A stretch of DNA of 64,000 nt from Deltaproteobacteria bacterium UBA5205 (GTDB lineage: Bacteria > Desulfobacterota > Syntrophorhabdia > Syntrophorhabdales > Syntrophorhabdaceae): NCBI GenBank assembly GCA_002412715.1, contig DHVP01000029.1, positions 15,220 to 79,219 on the forward strand, read 5' to 3'. Below, piece by piece: positions 1 through 7,851 of the stretch. Position numbers and translations under genes: made by a program. Numbering within the stretch: the stretch's first letter is position 1; every line of letters begins with the position of its first letter. Under the pieces are notes generated by a model. That model did not search any database and was not told the origin of the DNA. It worked only from the letters and a program-made list of their open reading frames with translations.

Positions 1-2
1 TG

Positions 3-680
3 ATCCTTATTGAAGGCCGGATCGAGCGTATCAAAAAACAGGCGGGGAAGAAGGAAAATACGGCGCTGCTCCTGGAGGAGGAGCTTCTCGATCGATGCCT
101 GGCCTACCTGGGTGAGGGCAAACCGTTACGGGCGATGGAGCTTTCGCGGAACGACGAGAAGGCGCTCAGGGGTTTCCGGTTTCTCTCCCAGAAGCCGATG
201 ATGATAGCGGTCAACTCCTCCGAAGACAGGATTGGCGGCCTCTCGAAAGGACAGGCGCCTTGTGTCGATCTCGACGGCTGCCCGGTTTTGTACGTCTGCG
301 CCAGCCTGGAATGCGAGCTGGCAATGATGGGGGAAGAGGAACGGTCGGCCTTTATGGAGGAATTCGCCATCGAAGAGTCCATCAGGGGGCGCATGATACG
401 CCTTGCCTTTGACACACTGGGGCTCATCTCCTTCCTTACCGTCGGTGAAGACGAATGTCGGGCGTGGCCCATCAGAAAAGGGATGAACGCCCAGGAGGCG
501 GCCGGCGCCATCCACACTGACCTTTCGGCCCGCTTCATTCGCGCCGAGACGGTTTCCTACTCCGATTTCATGAAGTTCGGCGGCATGGCCGAATGCAAGA
601 AGGCCGGCGTATGGCGCCTCGAGGGCAAAACATATATCGTTCAGGACGGCGATATCATCTCAATACGAGCAGGAAACTGA
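3..680 (+). CDS. ychF: YchF/OLA1 family GTPase, C-terminal part (5' truncated by window)
   Basis: Open from the first bases of the window in frame 3, so the gene begins outside. The visible ~225 residues match the C-terminal half of YchF, a universally conserved Obg-related nucleotide-binding protein that associates with ribosomes. The start is the helical region (ILIEGRIERIKKQAGKKE), followed by the family segment LRAMELSRNDEKALRGF. The end is the TGS-like DUF933 domain with FIRAETVSYSDF, WRLEGKTYIVQDGD and a short tail. The G domain (G1-G4) lies upstream and cannot be checked. An ATG at 135 is internal and is not the start. Identification rests on recalled family motifs; I am confident. Confidence 0.92.
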   Translation: MLIEGRIERIKKQAGKKENTALLLEEELLDRCLAYLGEGKPLRAMELSRNDEKALRGFRFLSQKPMMIAVNSSEDRIGGLSKGQAPCVDLDGCPVLYVCASLECELAMMGEEERSAFMEEFAIEESIRGRMIRLAFDTLGLISFLTVGEDECRAWPIRKGMNAQEAAGAIHTDLSARFIRAETVSYSDFMKFGGMAECKKAGVWRLEGKTYIVQDGDIISIRAGN

Positions 681-785
681 AACGAATTCCGCATCACACA
701 GGATCCCAAAGAGCATAAATCTATGGCTTCAATCTGCAAGCGCCGCAGCGAAATTCAATAAAGAACACAAAGGAGGTCAATGACT

Positions 786-1061
786 ATGGCACAGGATCCG
801 GGTATCGGATACAAAATTACAGCGACCGTCATCGAAGCCAGGGGCAACTGCAATGCCGGTCACAAGGCGGGCGACATCTTCGAGCTGAGCTGTCACAATC
901 CCGCCGGATTATGCGGGTTTTTTTATCACAGCATCTTTGCCGACCTGGAAACATTTCAGTTTGGAGGCAATCTCCCCTGGTGGGATGGTGACAGAATAGA
1001 GGTCCAATGCCCCGACGTCGCTAACATGGTGACCCTGGAACTGGAAAGGAAGAAGAGGTGA
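786..1061 (+). CDS. TIGR04076-type small protein, function unknown
   Basis: A 91-residue soluble protein. AGGAGG at 771-776 sits 9 nt before the ATG at 786 but only 3 nt before an alternative in-frame ATG at 780, so 786 is preferred. The pattern of a short beta-rich protein with conserved Cys and Trp (GNCNAGHKAGD, LSCHNPAGLCG, WWDGDRIEVQCPD) fits the TIGR04076 family, common in anaerobes and without an assigned role. Its four cysteines (in NCN, SCH, LCG and QCP) could bind a metal or cluster, but that is inference. It stands alone between ychF and a convergent membrane protein gene. Confidence 0.75.
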   Translation: MAQDPGIGYKITATVIEARGNCNAGHKAGDIFELSCHNPAGLCGFFYHSIFADLETFQFGGNLPWWDGDRIEVQCPDVANMVTLELERKKR

Positions 1062-1143
1062 TACGACGGGTAATGGGTCTGGGTTATAGGTTATAGGAAA
1101 AACTGTCTTCTAAAAGAATTCTTGTCTTTCCCATCACCCCTCT

Positions 1144-1764
1144 TCATTTGAAAAAGAAGTAGATGATCATCGCGGTTACGAGTGCCATCAGGGGGAGGGC
1201 GAACCAGATGATTCTGCTGAATGCAGCAGGTGACGGGTACGGCCAGGTTTTCTCCCTGAAGGAAAGAATGACTCCCTTGCCTTGATTCCAGTCAAGATTC
1301 CACAAAAGACCTGCGGTGACATAAAGGAAGGAAGAGGCAAAGATGCTTGAGAACAAGGCGACAGGATAATGCCCGTCGCGAAAGAAAATGTACAGGTCGT
1401 AAGACCAGCTCACCGTAAACATCCACACGACAAATATTACCAGGGCCTGTTTGAGAGGCAGCTTCCTCGTTGCCAGCCTGTAAACGGAACCGATCGCCCA
1501 CGGGGCGCCAAGAAACGTCATCAGCGACATGAACCCGGCGTCAACGGCGTCCCAGGTGGGATCGCCGCTGTAGGGTGCCATAACGACCATAGCGGCAGCG
1601 GCAACGATGAAGGTCGCGAGCTTCCAGGGACAGAAAAGGAATTTCCAATAATCTCCGCGAGAGAATGCAAAAGAACGTCTGTCCGAGAGGCAGACGACAA
1701 GGGCGAGTATGCATGCCAGGATCCAGAGCAGGGTGTATATGGAGAAAAAAAGACCCATGTGCAA
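1144..1764 (-). CDS. Polytopic membrane protein, unknown function
   Basis: About 206 residues with roughly six hydrophobic segments and a short cytoplasmic-looking tail. I recognise no family. The longest open frame would start at 1830, but a perfect AAGGAGG (minus strand, 1778-1772) lies 7 nt before a TTG at 1764 and 13 nt before an ATG at 1758; the first membrane helix starts right after these, so one of them is the likely start. Visible features include a Trp/Tyr-rich loop (VSWSYDLYIFFRDG). It is divergent from the next two small membrane protein genes, leaving about 300 bases between starts. Confidence 0.6.
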   Translation of the reverse strand: MHMGLFFSIYTLLWILACILALVVCLSDRRSFAFSRGDYWKFLFCPWKLATFIVAAAAMVVMAPYSGDPTWDAVDAGFMSLMTFLGAPWAIGSVYRLATRKLPLKQALVIFVVWMFTVSWSYDLYIFFRDGHYPVALFSSIFASSFLYVTAGLLWNLDWNQGKGVILSFREKTWPYPSPAAFSRIIWFALPLMALVTAMIIYFFFK

Positions 1765-2070
1765 AGATCGGCCTCCTTCGAAATGGGCTGGTTTCGTCGG
1801 TATTGTATCATCATTCGTTTTGTTTTGCACCGAGGGATGTCAGGCGCAGAAGGGCTCCGGACAACCGGCCGGGGGCACCGCAGCCTGAAAACAGATTGCA
1901 ACATTTCCGCACCCGGGGCACAATATAAGTATATAGGGTTGCTTGGCCATCTTCCCGTGCGACCGGGTTCCTGCTTCCCCTCCCGTGGCTGGTCATAACC
2001 GCAACTGCCGGAAAAGACGGTCCGGCGCGTCGGTTAAAGCGGTAACCGAACAGGATAGAGGGTCGGCCAT

Positions 2071-2532
2071 ATGCTTGATCAGTTCGTTATGATGTCGCAC
2101 GTGGTTTTTGGCGTGTTTGCCATCCTCTTTGCCGTGGCCCTGTGTGTGGATGTCCTGAACGCCTCCGAGACAAATCTTGCACGGATGAAAAAGCTGAGCT
2201 TGCTCGTTGCTTTGTGCGTCATTGTGTCTTATATGATCGGAGGTTACTGGTATGTGCTTTATTATGGAGAGCACCGGGACATCATTAAGGCCGGCTCGTG
2301 GCCATGGGCGCACACCTATTTCATGGAAGTGAAGGAACACCTGTTCTTCGTAATGCTGATCCTGAGCATCTATCTCCCGATAGCCGTTTACGGCAGTACT
2401 CCCCTTACCGGAAAAAAAACGAAGCGTTTCATACTTGGGATCGGTGTCCTGATCGTTCTACTCGGCCTTTTCATGGAAGTCTCCGGCGGAATCATCAGTA
2501 AAGGTGTAACGATGGGATTGTTGAGGAGGTAA
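2071..2532 (+). CDS. Small four-helix membrane protein, unknown function
   Basis: 153 residues with four predicted membrane segments. Histidines lie near helix ends (MMSHVVFG; WAHTYFMEVKEHLFF), a pattern that could ligate heme or metal, but no family is recognised. Its last codons contain the ribosome-binding site of the next gene (GAGGAGGTAAGGCATG), so the two are almost certainly co-expressed and possibly translationally coupled. Nothing in the sequence reveals the substrate. Confidence 0.65.
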   Translation: MLDQFVMMSHVVFGVFAILFAVALCVDVLNASETNLARMKKLSLLVALCVIVSYMIGGYWYVLYYGEHRDIIKAGSWPWAHTYFMEVKEHLFFVMLILSIYLPIAVYGSTPLTGKKTKRFILGIGVLIVLLGLFMEVSGGIISKGVTMGLLRR

Positions 2533-2535
2533 GGC

Positions 2536-2862
2536 ATGAGAGAGGCAAGAATGGGAAGGTGCGCCGCCGGTTTCGGTCTATCCCTGGTCGTGACAAGTCT
2601 TTTGAACTCCCTGATCCTCGTTGCTAAAGAACTCAACAGCGATGTGATGAATGCTTTCAAATCGGCGATGGGGCACCACTGGGTAACACACGGTGCTATC
2701 GTGATCGGTATGTTTGTTGTCCTCGGCCTTATTTTCTCGGCCGCGAACGCCGGGGAGCGATTTGATCACGACAGGATGTTGAAATATATTGTGTTGGCCG
2801 TGGTTATCAGCGGGATCGTCGTCGCGGGGTTTTTTCTGCCCCATCTCAGAGCGGCAGGATAA
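2536..2862 (+). CDS. Small three-helix membrane protein, unknown function
   Basis: 108 residues, about three hydrophobic segments, starting 3 nt after the stop of the upstream membrane protein. A conspicuous His-rich turn (MGHHWVTHG) precedes the second helix, echoing the His-bearing helices of its partner; together they look like a two-component membrane unit, perhaps heme- or metal-binding (inference). No family recognised. Followed by about 320 bases without a gene. Confidence 0.6.
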   Translation: MREARMGRCAAGFGLSLVVTSLLNSLILVAKELNSDVMNAFKSAMGHHWVTHGAIVIGMFVVLGLIFSAANAGERFDHDRMLKYIVLAVVISGIVVAGFFLPHLRAAG

Positions 2863-2993
2863 GGAAGCCCCTATTTCAGCCCAACCAGCCCGGCGCTTCT
2901 AACTTTCCGTACCCGATCCGCGCGCGATATTTTTTCAACACTCCCGCCAGGGCCTGCCCCAGGCCGCCGGAGCAGGTGGGGGGGATACCACGG

Positions 2994-3022
2994 TTGCCAT
3001 ATCCCCGAAAGACGCTTATAAT
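2994..3022 (+). promoter_or_regulatory. Sigma-70-type promoter before the hybrid kinase
   Basis: TTGCCA (2994-2999), a 17-base spacer, then a perfect TATAAT (3017-3022). It lies in the 319-base gap (2863-3181), leaving a leader of about 150 nt to the ATG at 3182. The rest of the gap holds GC-rich sequence (around 2945-2990) with no gene I can support. Confidence 0.6.
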
Positions 3023-3181
3023 TTACTTCTAACATTAAGACGTTTAGAGTCGCAGACCAATCAGGCTCTCCGGGGGTTCAGGAACGTGCACGACCCGTTG
3101 AAGAGGTCGCCGGATAATTGATGGAACTCCGAAGGGTCAAGGCAGGGGGGTAGGGTTGGCAGCGACAGACAGGGGAAGAGT

Positions 3182-5269
3182 ATGGGGGGAAAAGACCGGT
3201 GTAATGGGTACTCGGATATTATCCTGAAGGATTCGGAAATCGGGGATATGCTATCTTTGGAAGATGCCCGAAGACTGCTGGAAAGCATGCGCCTCCGCCA
3301 GGCGGACCTGGAGATGCAGAATGAGGAACTCAAGAAGATGCAGGAGGCCATTGAGGAGGGGAGACGGAGACTCGCCGATCTTTACGACTGTGCGCCTGTC
3401 GGTTACCTGACCCTCAACCAGGGCGTGATAGATGAGGCGAACCTGACGGCCTCAGCGCTGCTGCGTTTACCCAGGCAGCAGCTTATGGGTATCCCGTTTC
3501 AGCAATACGTTGATCCGGACCATAATGATGAATATTTCAGGCACCACCAGAACGTGCTTGAGAGTAATAAAAGGGCTGCTTGCGAGCTTCGGTTGCGAAA
3601 AAGCGACGGGGAAGCGTTCTGGGCCCGCTTTGAAAGCGTTCCCTTCGGCCAGGCCGGAAGCGATCTTGGATCCGTCTCGCTCTATACCGCAATCATCGAT
3701 ATCTCGGAAAGAAAGAGGGCAGAGGAAGCGCTCCGTGAGAGCGAGGAGAAATACCGGGCCCTCGTCGAGAGCGTCAACAGCGTCATCGTCCGCATCGACA
3801 ACGAAGGCCGTGTCGTCTTTCTCAACGATTACGGACGTGATTTCTTCGGCTATTCGATGGACGAATTGGAGGGTAAAGGCCTTGTGGGAACCGTCCTGCC
3901 CTCGGAGGCCGCGGGTCACCTCAACGTAAAAGGTCTCCTTGCTTACATGGCCGAGCACCCCGAGGACTACCGGGAAAAAGAGATCGAGAACAAGCGCCGG
4001 GACGGAGAAAGAGTCTGGGTTTCATGGACCACGAAGACTTTACATGATAAAGAGGGCCGTTTCGCCGGGATACTTGCCGTAGGCAACGACGTCACCCAGA
4101 GGAAGAGGCTCGAAAAGGAGATACGACAGGTACAAAAGATGGAAGCCGTCGGCACGCTTGCCGGGGGCATCGCCCATGACTTCAATAACATCCTGGCTGC
4201 CATCATCGGATTTGCCGAGATGGTTGAAGACGATCTTCCTCCGGAAAGCAAGAGCGTGCGACAAATACACAGAGTGCTCAGCGCCGCCTCGCGGGGGGCT
4301 GATCTGGTTCAGCAGATCCTGGCTTTTTCCCGGAACACCGGGATCGCGAGAGTGCCGTTATCCGTTTCCGGGCTGGCCAGAGAGACAGTCCGGTCTTTAC
4401 GTACCTCTCTTCCCCGCACCGTTGAAATCGAACTCGCGACAAGAGCGACGAGGGACACGGTAGTGGCATCTCCTTCAGATATCCGGCAGATCTTTATAAA
4501 TCTCGCCACAAATGCATCTTCAGCCATGAAAGAAGCGGCCGGGACGATCAGAATAGGCATAGCCAATATCGCCTTTGAATCCATCTCCCCCATCCCGGAT
4601 GCCGATATCAAGCCCGGTGAATATGTTGAGATCACCGTTGAAGACTCGGGGTCCGGCATGAGCCCCGATACAATGCAGCACATCTTTGAACCCTTCTTCA
4701 CCACGAAAGAGGTGGGCCGGGGCACAGGGATGGGCCTGGCGGTAGTCTTTGGTATTGTAAAGAGCCTTGACGGCTCAATTAGAGTCGAGAGCGAACCCGG
4801 AATAGGATCTGTCTTTCGTGCGTTCCTTCCCGTGGCGCGTATCCATGAGGAACCCGATAGCTCCGCGGAAGCCGCGCCGCCAACCGGCACAGAACGTGTT
4901 CTCTTTATCGACGACGAGGAGCTTATCGTGGAATGGGGACGCGCTGCGCTGGAACGTCTCGGCTATACGGTCACTGCCTTTCTGGACGGCGCTAAGGCAC
5001 TTGACGCCTTTTCCTCCGATCCTTTTGGCTTTGACCTCGTCATAGTGGATCAGACCATGCCAAAGCTCACCGGTCTGACCCTTTCCAAAAAGTTCCTGAA
5101 GATACGTCCAGACATTCCCATCGTTCTGTGCACGGGTCACAGCGGGGTCGTCTCACCGGAAAAAGCCAAAGCGGCAGGAATCAGAGAGTTTCTCATGAAA
5201 CCCCTGGGCAGGCACGAACTGGCGGAGGTGATCCGGCGGGTTTTGAATGCACCGACACCCGGGGTCTGA
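3182..5269 (+). CDS. Hybrid sensor histidine kinase (PAS-PAS-HisKA-HATPase-REC)
   Basis: 695 residues and no membrane segment, so a cytoplasmic sensor. Order: N-terminal coiled coil (about 20-60), PAS 1 (about 65-180) and PAS 2 (about 190-305, with EALRESEEKYRALVESV at its start), HisKA with the phospho-accepting His in GGIAHDFNNILAAIIG, HATPase with N box and GRGTGMGLAVVFGIVK, then a C-terminal receiver (about 575-690) with acidic pocket FIDDEE, phospho-acceptor Asp in VIVDQTMPKLTG and the conserved Lys in FLMKPLG. The signal is unknown; PAS domains often sense redox or small ligands. No separate response regulator adjoins it, so its output partner is elsewhere. Confidence 0.9.
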   Translation: MGGKDRCNGYSDIILKDSEIGDMLSLEDARRLLESMRLRQADLEMQNEELKKMQEAIEEGRRRLADLYDCAPVGYLTLNQGVIDEANLTASALLRLPRQQLMGIPFQQYVDPDHNDEYFRHHQNVLESNKRAACELRLRKSDGEAFWARFESVPFGQAGSDLGSVSLYTAIIDISERKRAEEALRESEEKYRALVESVNSVIVRIDNEGRVVFLNDYGRDFFGYSMDELEGKGLVGTVLPSEAAGHLNVKGLLAYMAEHPEDYREKEIENKRRDGERVWVSWTTKTLHDKEGRFAGILAVGNDVTQRKRLEKEIRQVQKMEAVGTLAGGIAHDFNNILAAIIGFAEMVEDDLPPESKSVRQIHRVLSAASRGADLVQQILAFSRNTGIARVPLSVSGLARETVRSLRTSLPRTVEIELATRATRDTVVASPSDIRQIFINLATNASSAMKEAAGTIRIGIANIAFESISPIPDADIKPGEYVEITVEDSGSGMSPDTMQHIFEPFFTTKEVGRGTGMGLAVVFGIVKSLDGSIRVESEPGIGSVFRAFLPVARIHEEPDSSAEAAPPTGTERVLFIDDEELIVEWGRAALERLGYTVTAFLDGAKALDAFSSDPFGFDLVIVDQTMPKLTGLTLSKKFLKIRPDIPIVLCTGHSGVVSPEKAKAAGIREFLMKPLGRHELAEVIRRVLNAPTPGV

Positions 5270-5348
5270 GGACCCTCAAGAGCCCGTCTGAAGACCGATA
5301 CGTAACTTTAGGGAATCTATGCCGATCCATTTTTTTATGAATTTTGTC

Positions 5349-5377
5349 TTGACACTGATTTGAACCTTCTTTAATAA
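5349..5377 (+). promoter_or_regulatory. Promoter of the NuoEFG/NfnAB-like operon
   Basis: TTGACA (5349-5354), 17-base spacer, TAATAA (5372-5377). The predicted start near 5385 gives a leader of about 145 nt before the first gene at 5529. The only other object in this gap is the small hairpin at 5499-5515. Confidence 0.55.
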
Positions 5378-5498
5378 TGAGAGTACATGGGGGCAAATTC
5401 GCGGAGCTATCGGCAACCGGTTCAACAATCACGTGACTTCTTTCTAAATCTCAATTTATCTGTTCAAACTACCCGCGGCGCGACTGATTACAGTTAAC

Positions 5499-5515
5499 GC
5501 CACACAAGCTGTGGC
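5499..5515 (+). other. Hairpin just before the ribosome-binding site of the operon
   Basis: GCCACA (5499-5504), five-base loop CAAGC, TGTGGC (5510-5515): a perfect 6-bp stem immediately before the purine-rich ribosome-binding site (about 5517-5525) of the first gene. It has no T-run, so it is not an intrinsic terminator. It could be an operator, an mRNA stabiliser, or chance. Confidence 0.35.
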
Positions 5516-5528
5516 ATAGGAGAGATCC

Positions 5529-5978
5529 ATGCCCGAACAAATTCGAAAAATCCTCGGGAAGCATGGCCGCAGTCCCGATGAACTGATCCCTATTCTTCAG
5601 GATGTGCAGGCGGCCTTCGGGTATCTTGGAGAGGAGTCGGTAAAGGCTATCTCCCGATACCTTCGCATCTCGGAAAATCAGATTTACGGTGTCTCATCCT
5701 TCTATGCGCAATTTCGTTTTACCGAGCCTGGACGCCATGGAATCAAGGTTTGCCTTGGTACGGCGTGTCATGTCCGGGGCGGCGGGACGCTCCTTGATAT
5801 GCTCGAACGCGGACTGGATGTTCACTGCGGGGAAACAACGGAAGATAAACGTTACGACCTTGATCGCGTTGCCTGTCTCGGATGTTGCGCACTTTCACCG
5901 GTGGTGCAGATCGATCGCGATATTTACAGCAGGATGACGGTCAACAAACTGACGGAGTTATTGAAAAATTATGAATAA
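5529..5978 (+). CDS. NuoE/HydC-like thioredoxin-fold [2Fe-2S] subunit
   Basis: 149 residues, the normal size of a NuoE/HydC subunit. The four cluster ligands are visible as C75-x4-C80 (CLGTAC) and C116-x3-C120 (CLGCC). The N-terminal helical part (LQDVQAAFGYLGEESV; VSSFYAQF) is typical of the family. It should pass electrons to or from the flavin of the NuoF-like partner, whose ATG overlaps its last 8 bases. First gene of a five-gene operon; no quinone-binding or membrane subunits follow, so it belongs to a soluble complex rather than respiratory complex I. Confidence 0.92.
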   Translation: MPEQIRKILGKHGRSPDELIPILQDVQAAFGYLGEESVKAISRYLRISENQIYGVSSFYAQFRFTEPGRHGIKVCLGTACHVRGGGTLLDMLERGLDVHCGETTEDKRYDLDRVACLGCCALSPVVQIDRDIYSRMTVNKLTELLKNYE

Positions 5979-7851
5979 GCTCACTAAGAAGATCGATTCG
6001 GCAAAAGGTAAATGGGAGAAGCTCAAGGAGAACAGGGAGCCCATCGTTTACATCGGTGCCGCGTCCTGCGGCAGGGCCGCGGGGGCCCTGGACCTCAAGG
6101 AATCGGTGAAGGCCTTCCTTGATGAGAACAAGAAGTCGGCCCGTATCATCGAAGTGGGCTGCATAGGCCCGTGCTATCTCGAACCGCTCGTGGATATCCA
6201 GATGCCCGGTGAGCCTCGCGTCAGCTACAATAACGTGAACGCGAAAACACTGCAGATGATCCTCAAATCCCACTTTCAAGACGGGACACCTCATAAGAAA
6301 CTTGCCCTGGGACATTTCGGAACGGGAGACTTCGATGGTATCCCGCGCTTCTACGATCTCCCGATGCTGAAGCCCCAGGTCCGCATAGTACTTCGCAATT
6401 GCGGCCTCATCGATCCCGAGGAGATTGACCAGTATCTCGCCGTAGACGGCTATCAGGGGTTCATGAAGGCGCTGAAATCGACGCCAGAGGATGTCATCGC
6501 GACGGTCCGCCAGGCAGGTTTGAGAGGACGCGGCGGTGCCGGATTTCCGACCTTCAGGAAATGGACGGTGTGCAGGGAGGCGGCCGGCGAACAGAAATAC
6601 CTCATCTGCAACGCCGATGAAGGCGACCCCGGCGCGTTCATGAACAGGTCCCTTATCGAATCGGATCCGCATGCCGTGCTGGAAGGCATGCTCATTGCCG
6701 GCTACGCCATCGGCGCAAGCAAGGGTATCGTCTATATCCGTGCCGAGTATCCCCTTGCCATCGAGAGGCTCAAGAGGGCCATTGGCCAGATGCGGGAGTA
6801 TGGTCTCCTGGGCAGCAACATCCTCGGCTCGGATTTCAGTTTCGAGATAAAAATCAAAGAGGGGGCAGGCGCATTTGTCTGTGGCGAAGAAACGGCGCTT
6901 ATCGGCTCCATAGAGGGCAAGCGGGGTATGCCGCGGTCGCGCCCTCCTTTTCCTGCCATAGCCGGCCTCTTTGGTTCACCGACGATCATCAACAACGTGG
7001 AGACCCTGGGGACGCTGCCGAATATCCTGAGAAACGGTCCCGACTGGTACACGCGGTTCGGCAAGGAAGGCAACCGCGGCACGAAGACCTTTTCTCTTGT
7101 CGGCAAAATACGCCGGCCCGGTCTTATCGAGGTCCAGCTTGGAACGACACTGAGGGAGATCATCTTCGATATCGGCGGCGGCGTGCAGAAGCCCTTCAAG
7201 GCTATCCAGACGGGAGGGCCCTCGGGCGGGTGCCTGTCGGAGGAGTTCCTTGACCTGACGGTCGACTATGAATCCCTTGCCAGTGCCGGTTCCATCATGG
7301 GTTCCGGCGGGCTCATCGTCATGGATGAGGACACCTGCATTGTCGACCTGGCGAAATATTTTCTCGACTTCACCCAGAAGGAGTCATGCGGCAAGTGCGT
7401 GCCCTGCCGGGTAGGTACGAAACATATCCTGGAGATCCTCCAGAGGATAAGCGAGGGCGAAGGTTCGCCGGATGACCTTCTGGCGTTGCGGACCCTCGGC
7501 GACACCATCAAAAAGGGGGCGTTGTGCGGCCTCGGCCAGACGGCACCGAACCCGGTTTTGACGACGCTGAGGTACTTCCGGAACGAGTACCTGGAGCACA
7601 TCAAGGACCACAAGTGCCGTGCCACGGTGTGCAAATCCCTCATCGAATACCGCGTTATCAAGGAAAAGTGCACCGGATGCCAATCCTGCGTCCGGGTTTG
7701 CCCAACGGGGGCAATAACGGGTCCGAGGTCAGAGCCTCACAACCTCGACGCCTCGAAGTGCATCAAGTGCCGTTCCTGCTATGAGATCTGCCGTTACGAA
7801 GCTATCGCGGGCGACGCAATCGTGATCAGGACAGCGGAGAGACAATCATGA
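5971..7851 (+). CDS. NuoF/HydB-like NADH-binding flavoprotein subunit
   Basis: 626 residues, cytoplasmic. Order: N-terminal thioredoxin-like cluster domain (VGCIGPCYLEP), NADH/FMN domain with GLRGRGGAGFPTFRKW, NADEGDPGAFMNRSLIE and GSIEGKRGMPRSRPP, SLBB-like segment, the N3-type [4Fe-4S] motif SCGKCVPCRVGT plus a later Cys in LCGLGQ, and a C-terminal two-cluster ferredoxin (CTGCQSCVRVCP; CIKCRSCYEIC). This is the architecture of HydB in bifurcating hydrogenases and related transhydrogenases. The NAD(H) and FMN motifs are intact, so this is the likely NADH site of the complex. Overlaps the next gene by four bases (ATGA). Confidence 0.93.
   Translation: MNKLTKKIDSAKGKWEKLKENREPIVYIGAASCGRAAGALDLKESVKAFLDENKKSARIIEVGCIGPCYLEPLVDIQMPGEPRVSYNNVNAKTLQMILKSHFQDGTPHKKLALGHFGTGDFDGIPRFYDLPMLKPQVRIVLRNCGLIDPEEIDQYLAVDGYQGFMKALKSTPEDVIATVRQAGLRGRGGAGFPTFRKWTVCREAAGEQKYLICNADEGDPGAFMNRSLIESDPHAVLEGMLIAGYAIGASKGIVYIRAEYPLAIERLKRAIGQMREYGLLGSNILGSDFSFEIKIKEGAGAFVCGEETALIGSIEGKRGMPRSRPPFPAIAGLFGSPTIINNVETLGTLPNILRNGPDWYTRFGKEGNRGTKTFSLVGKIRRPGLIEVQLGTTLREIIFDIGGGVQKPFKAIQTGGPSGGCLSEEFLDLTVDYESLASAGSIMGSGGLIVMDEDTCIVDLAKYFLDFTQKESCGKCVPCRVGTKHILEILQRISEGEGSPDDLLALRTLGDTIKKGALCGLGQTAPNPVLTTLRYFRNEYLEHIKDHKCRATVCKSLIEYRVIKEKCTGCQSCVRVCPTGAITGPRSEPHNLDASKCIKCRSCYEICRYEAIAGDAIVIRTAERQS

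Noticed and set aside
1064..1140. GGGTTATAGGTTATAGG repeat as a regulatory element
   Set aside because: Only a short duplicated string; no symmetry or promoter context strong enough to call.
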